From positions 62,001-126,000 of the forward strand of contig WSUB01000086.1 in assembly GCA_019633425.1 (NCBI GenBank): 64,000 bases of DNA, written 5' to 3'. Made by a program: the position numbers and the translations under genes. The first letter of the stretch is position 1. Each line of letters opens with the position of its first letter. Positions 60,826 to 64,000 of this stretch are shown here, one piece after another. The DNA comes from Tulasnella sp. 424 (lineage: Eukaryota > Basidiomycota > Agaricomycetes > Cantharellales > Tulasnellaceae). Under the pieces are notes generated by a model that ran no database searches, had not been told where the DNA came from, and saw only the letters and a list, made by a program, of their open reading frames with translations.

Positions 60826-62033
60826 TTTTACCGCACACTATTCGCGGAACCTACATCCGTTCCGTCTTTCACGTCGCCGCCCTCCGATAACTGTTTTGAT
60901 AATCTCGCATTGATCTGTATCAGATTCGCCAACAGAGTTAAAGATCTTCCTTCCGTTTGTGATACATATGTTGTAGCATGCTATCTAGACACGAGCCATA
61001 AATTCGGTTCTATTTTCCGCCCTGACATACATACCGATTTAGATCCTGCAAGCGAAATCCTGAACGAAAGGCCATTTTCTATTGTTTCAATGTTTCATGC
61101 CCTATGCCTCCAACCTCTGACTTGCTAATAGCCTGCGAGCAGAAACCCGTCCCATGTATTCTGCTACATCGACAACAAACCAAGTTATGCGTCATCCGTT
61201 TTATGCGAAAAGCCTAACCCCAACATACAAGGCAAATTATAAACGAATGCGAACTTTGCTCGGATAATCTAAATCGGGACAACCGGGAAAGTATACAAGA
61301 GATGCACTGCTAGTGGTAGAGTTCGAGATGGTTAGAGGGAAGCCAAGCGGAAGGGGTAAGCGAATTAAGAGCACGAACGTAGTAAGAATGAAGACGGCGA
61401 ATGAGGATATGGGAAGCCTCGTCATTGGCAACGACACTGCAGACTAGAACACAGCCACGGCCCAACCACCAAAGATCTAAGTGTCCTATTTTCTTGTCCC
61501 TCACATGGTCGTCTCTAAGCGCGACGTTAAAACCCATCTTCCAATCAGTCGTTTGCGACGTCTCGGAGGATACGTGCACACTACGTCTCACCCTGTCGCC
61601 AGAGAAACGCCCAGCACCTTCCAGAGTGAATACGGCTCCGGCTCGCCTCTGCGAGCCTGCACCGTCGCATTTACGATGTGTCTGAGCTTTAATCCAGGCA
61701 GTGTGGATGTTGGCAGGGAAACCGATGGACCAATAGAGGCACGGCTCGGAGCTACATATACTTATAGTTGCCTTTCCCCAACGACTCCACCCTCACGACA
61801 TTGTAGCTGCGGGTGGGTCCCAAAATGACCTCTGAAAATATCAGATATTCTGAGAGGCGCACCGGCGTACCTGTCAGAACTACCCGAGGACCGTCAGCCT
61901 CGTCGACGGGAAGTGGCGCCAAGGTGGTATACGAGCTTCACGTGACTAGGAGAAATCTGCTAAGTGGTGCAGCTGACGCGTCTTGAGAGCTTCTCTTCGC
62001 CTCCTGTACTAGCGACGGATAACACATACCACC
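60826..62033. other. Intergenic, 1.2 kb
   Basis: No gene seen; the 115-residue plus frame at 61481-61828 has no recognisable motif and overlaps unrelated frames. No tRNA was recognised. Confidence 0.5.
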
Positions 62034-63520
62034 ATGTCCTCGGGACCAGATATATTTGCATTGCCTCAAGTGACCGTCCAGCATGATATTGGTTCTATCA
62101 TGGACGACATCAAACAAGGGGCCGTGCTTGCCGAAGACGCCTGGGTATCTTGCTACTTGCAAGGAGCCAGGTCCGTTCATGGAAAGGCAAATATAAGCCT
62201 TCAGAACGAAGATTCATCAAAATTTACTCTGGAAGGGAGAGATGGGATCAGCGCTAGCTGGGTAGACCGAGTAAGTTCAAACAGACTGTTGGCACCGTTG
62301 TGTGGGTCTAATCACCTCTGGTTCCGTAGTATTCCTTCCAAGTTTCATGCCCGTCATTAGATATCAAGGATGCCAAAGTCAGGCTCCCAAAAACTACATT
62401 CGGGGAAATGAAAGCGCAATCTGTGAGCTATCCCTGTTCCGCTCTTTGACCATAGTGCTGATGATTCGCACTTTAGATCCCCAAAGCGATCCAAGCATTC
62501 GACATCTCCCCCAACGGATCTCTCTTTGTGACAGGAATCGACAGTGGATCGATATCCGTGCAATCTACGAGCACCTCATCATCCTCGGCACCACCCAAAA
62601 CAGGAAAACCACACGTATCCTCGATCACAAGTCTTCGATTCTTCCCTTCGAGCGAAGTGATACTGGCTGGATCTCTGGATATGTCGGTGTCTATAATATC
62701 GGCGGTCGACTTGAGCGTACCGAGGAAGTTTAAAGGTCATTCACGGGCCGTCACCGACACGGCTATCGTCGAGAGGGGCAGGAACGTAGTCAGCTGTGCG
62801 AAAGATGGGACTGTGAGATTGTGGGATGTTGGAGGCAATAAGCAGATAAGGTGGGTTGGGACGATTCCGACGAACGGGCATGCTCAGGCCGGGCTTCTGA
62901 CGTGATTCTGTCACAGGATGATGGGAGTAGAGAGCTGGAGTCCTATCCTCAAGATGGCCTTCGGTGCGACACCGCAGGCATTGCATTCGACTGCAAACGG
63001 CACGACAGAGCCCGCCTTGGCAGAAGGAGAAGTCGCAACCCAAGACAAACTCCTTTGCTGCGCTCTTCAAAGCGGACGGTTCACTCTCCTTGACCTCGGC
63101 TCAAAATCTCCAGTATACACTTCACCCGGGCCATCTGCAAGTTCACCTGCACTCCATTCCATCGCACTCAGCGATAATTACCTCGCCACTGGCTCCGTTA
63201 ATGGTCTCATTAGTTTATACGATCTTCGGAACCTCGGAAGTGGCACGACGGAGGACGCAGGACTGCTCTTCCGATGCAAGAGGAATGCCGCAACAATTGA
63301 AGACCTTGCTTTCGCAGAAGGCAGTCCAGAATCTACAGGAGTTCCGGATCTCCTCGTTGCTACTGTCGATGGGTTACCATTCCGACTCGGATACGGCGGC
63401 GGTAGACCTCAAGTCGTAGAGGAGCTCGCGGGAAACGATTGCGACCCACTGCGCGTCGTTCGAGTGTCAGGCGATAAAGTATGGACAGCGGGGGATGATG
63501 GGTTGGTAAGATGTTATTAA
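62034..63520 (+). CDS. PAAF1-like WD40 proteasome regulator
   Basis: Exons 62034-62270, 62330-62422, 62477-62850 and 62917-63520 sum to 1308 nt, 435 residues. The order matches proteasomal ATPase-associated factor 1: an N-terminal EDAWVSCYLQG element, then WD40 repeats including SSITSLRFFPSSEVILAGSL, FKGHSRAVTDTAIVERGRNV, VSCAKDGTVRLWDVG, YLATGSVNGLISLYDLR, and the C-terminal GNDCDPLRVVRVSGDKVWTA with GDDGLVRCY. The AIVERGRNVVS wording is diagnostic of the family. In animals PAAF1 binds the 19S ATPases and restrains assembly of the 26S proteasome; the fungal role is inferred. Exon phases are consistent throughout. Confidence 0.85.
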
Positions 63521-63763
63521 TTACTTTGATTCCGAGTATAACGTAGATGAAGCGGTATTCCGTCTGCGCCTGTTGAACCGTTTATGATATAGACGACGTG
63601 TGGAGAGCAAATGTGGAAAATATTATAAGCATATAAGCAGAAGCTTAACAATAGAGCTCAACGTGTAGATCTAAGGACGTCGAGAATAAACATACAAACG
63701 CCTATCCGTAAACCCGATCACCCCATGCCATTATGATCACCTCCAAAATGGCGTTGTTGCCGT

Positions 63764-64000
63764 TCATCGATGCTCCGATTCTCTAAACGACTTCCAAGCC
63801 TCCTCGGTAGCGACCGAAATCCTCTGCGTCACGCTTCCAACACTATCCAGGGCAGGTCGGACGTCGAGCGAGAAGACCGGCGAGCCATCTGGATTATCAG
63901 GGGCCGAATAGTAGTCGATCACATAACGGACTTCTTCCCCAGTGGAAGGACGACGAATGATCCAGTCGTGTCGATCGAATGGAGGTTCATTGCTGATCGT
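63764..64000 (-). CDS. Cytochrome c heme lyase, C-terminal part (runs off the window)
   Basis: The last 78 codons are visible on the minus strand with no intron, ending in a TGA at 63764-63766; the start lies beyond base 64000. The reading includes PPFDRHDWIIRRPSTGEEVR, YVIDYYSAPDNPDGSPVFSL, DVRPALDSVGSVTQRI and EEAWKSFRESEH, which is the conserved end of holocytochrome c synthase. The enzyme attaches heme to cytochrome c (or c1) in the mitochondrial intermembrane space. Whether it is the c or the c1 form cannot be told from this part. A 243-bp convergent spacer separates it from the PAAF1-like gene. Confidence 0.93.
   Translation of the reverse strand, partial: TISNEPPFDRHDWIIRRPSTGEEVRYVIDYYSAPDNPDGSPVFSLDVRPALDSVGSVTQRISVATEEAWKSFRESEHR

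Overview
The window is nuclear DNA of a filamentous basidiomycete, most likely an Agaricomycete. Its genes are cut by many short introns (mostly 47-100 nt, GT-AG with a few GC-AG), and it carries an Xpt1/Stealth-type glycophosphotransferase pair, CCZ1, MMS22/Mus7 and a protein kinase fused to a TPR array. The order within Agaricomycetes cannot be settled from the sequence.

Layout. 1-0.95 kb: RCF1, a respiratory supercomplex factor. 1.2-9.7 kb: a tandem segmental array of three related genes (A, B, C, all minus strand) plus a degenerate fourth fragment. They encode single-pass membrane proteins with a signal peptide, a Cys-containing ectodomain and a proline-rich tail ending in a PPxY motif. 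Copy A holds an N-gap with duplicated flanks. 9.8-18.1 kb: RKM5-like lysine methyltransferase, pyruvate carboxylase (22 exons) and spliceosomal SmB, all on the plus strand. 18.4-24.4 kb: two tandem Stealth-domain phosphotransferase paralogs on the minus strand. 24.4-44.5 kb: a gene-poor stretch whose only supported gene is a small ECL1-family gene at 39.2-40.0 kb. 44.5-53.3 kb: MMS22/Mus7-like and RFC3 on the minus strand. 53.5-57 kb: ubiquitin-eS31 fusion, head to head with RFC3, then CCZ1. 57.4-60.8 kb: the kinase-TPR gene. 62.0-63.5 kb: PAAF1-like WD40 protein. 63.76-64.0 kb: C-terminal end of a cytochrome c heme lyase gene that continues beyond the window.

Most genes are housekeeping and unrelated in pathway. 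Two groupings share a broad theme: RCF1 and the heme lyase (mitochondrial respiratory chain), and MMS22 and RFC3 (DNA replication and repair). The accessory content is the membrane-protein array, the Stealth pair and the kinase-TPR gene.

The most unusual observations are: a candidate one-nucleotide exon conserved in all three array copies, supported by synonymous-site patterns downstream; loss of a splice donor in two of those copies; a kinase with about 12 nearly identical 40-residue TPR units showing a 360-bp higher-order period, as seen in fungal non-self recognition receptors; and a 14.7-kb stretch without recognisable genes.
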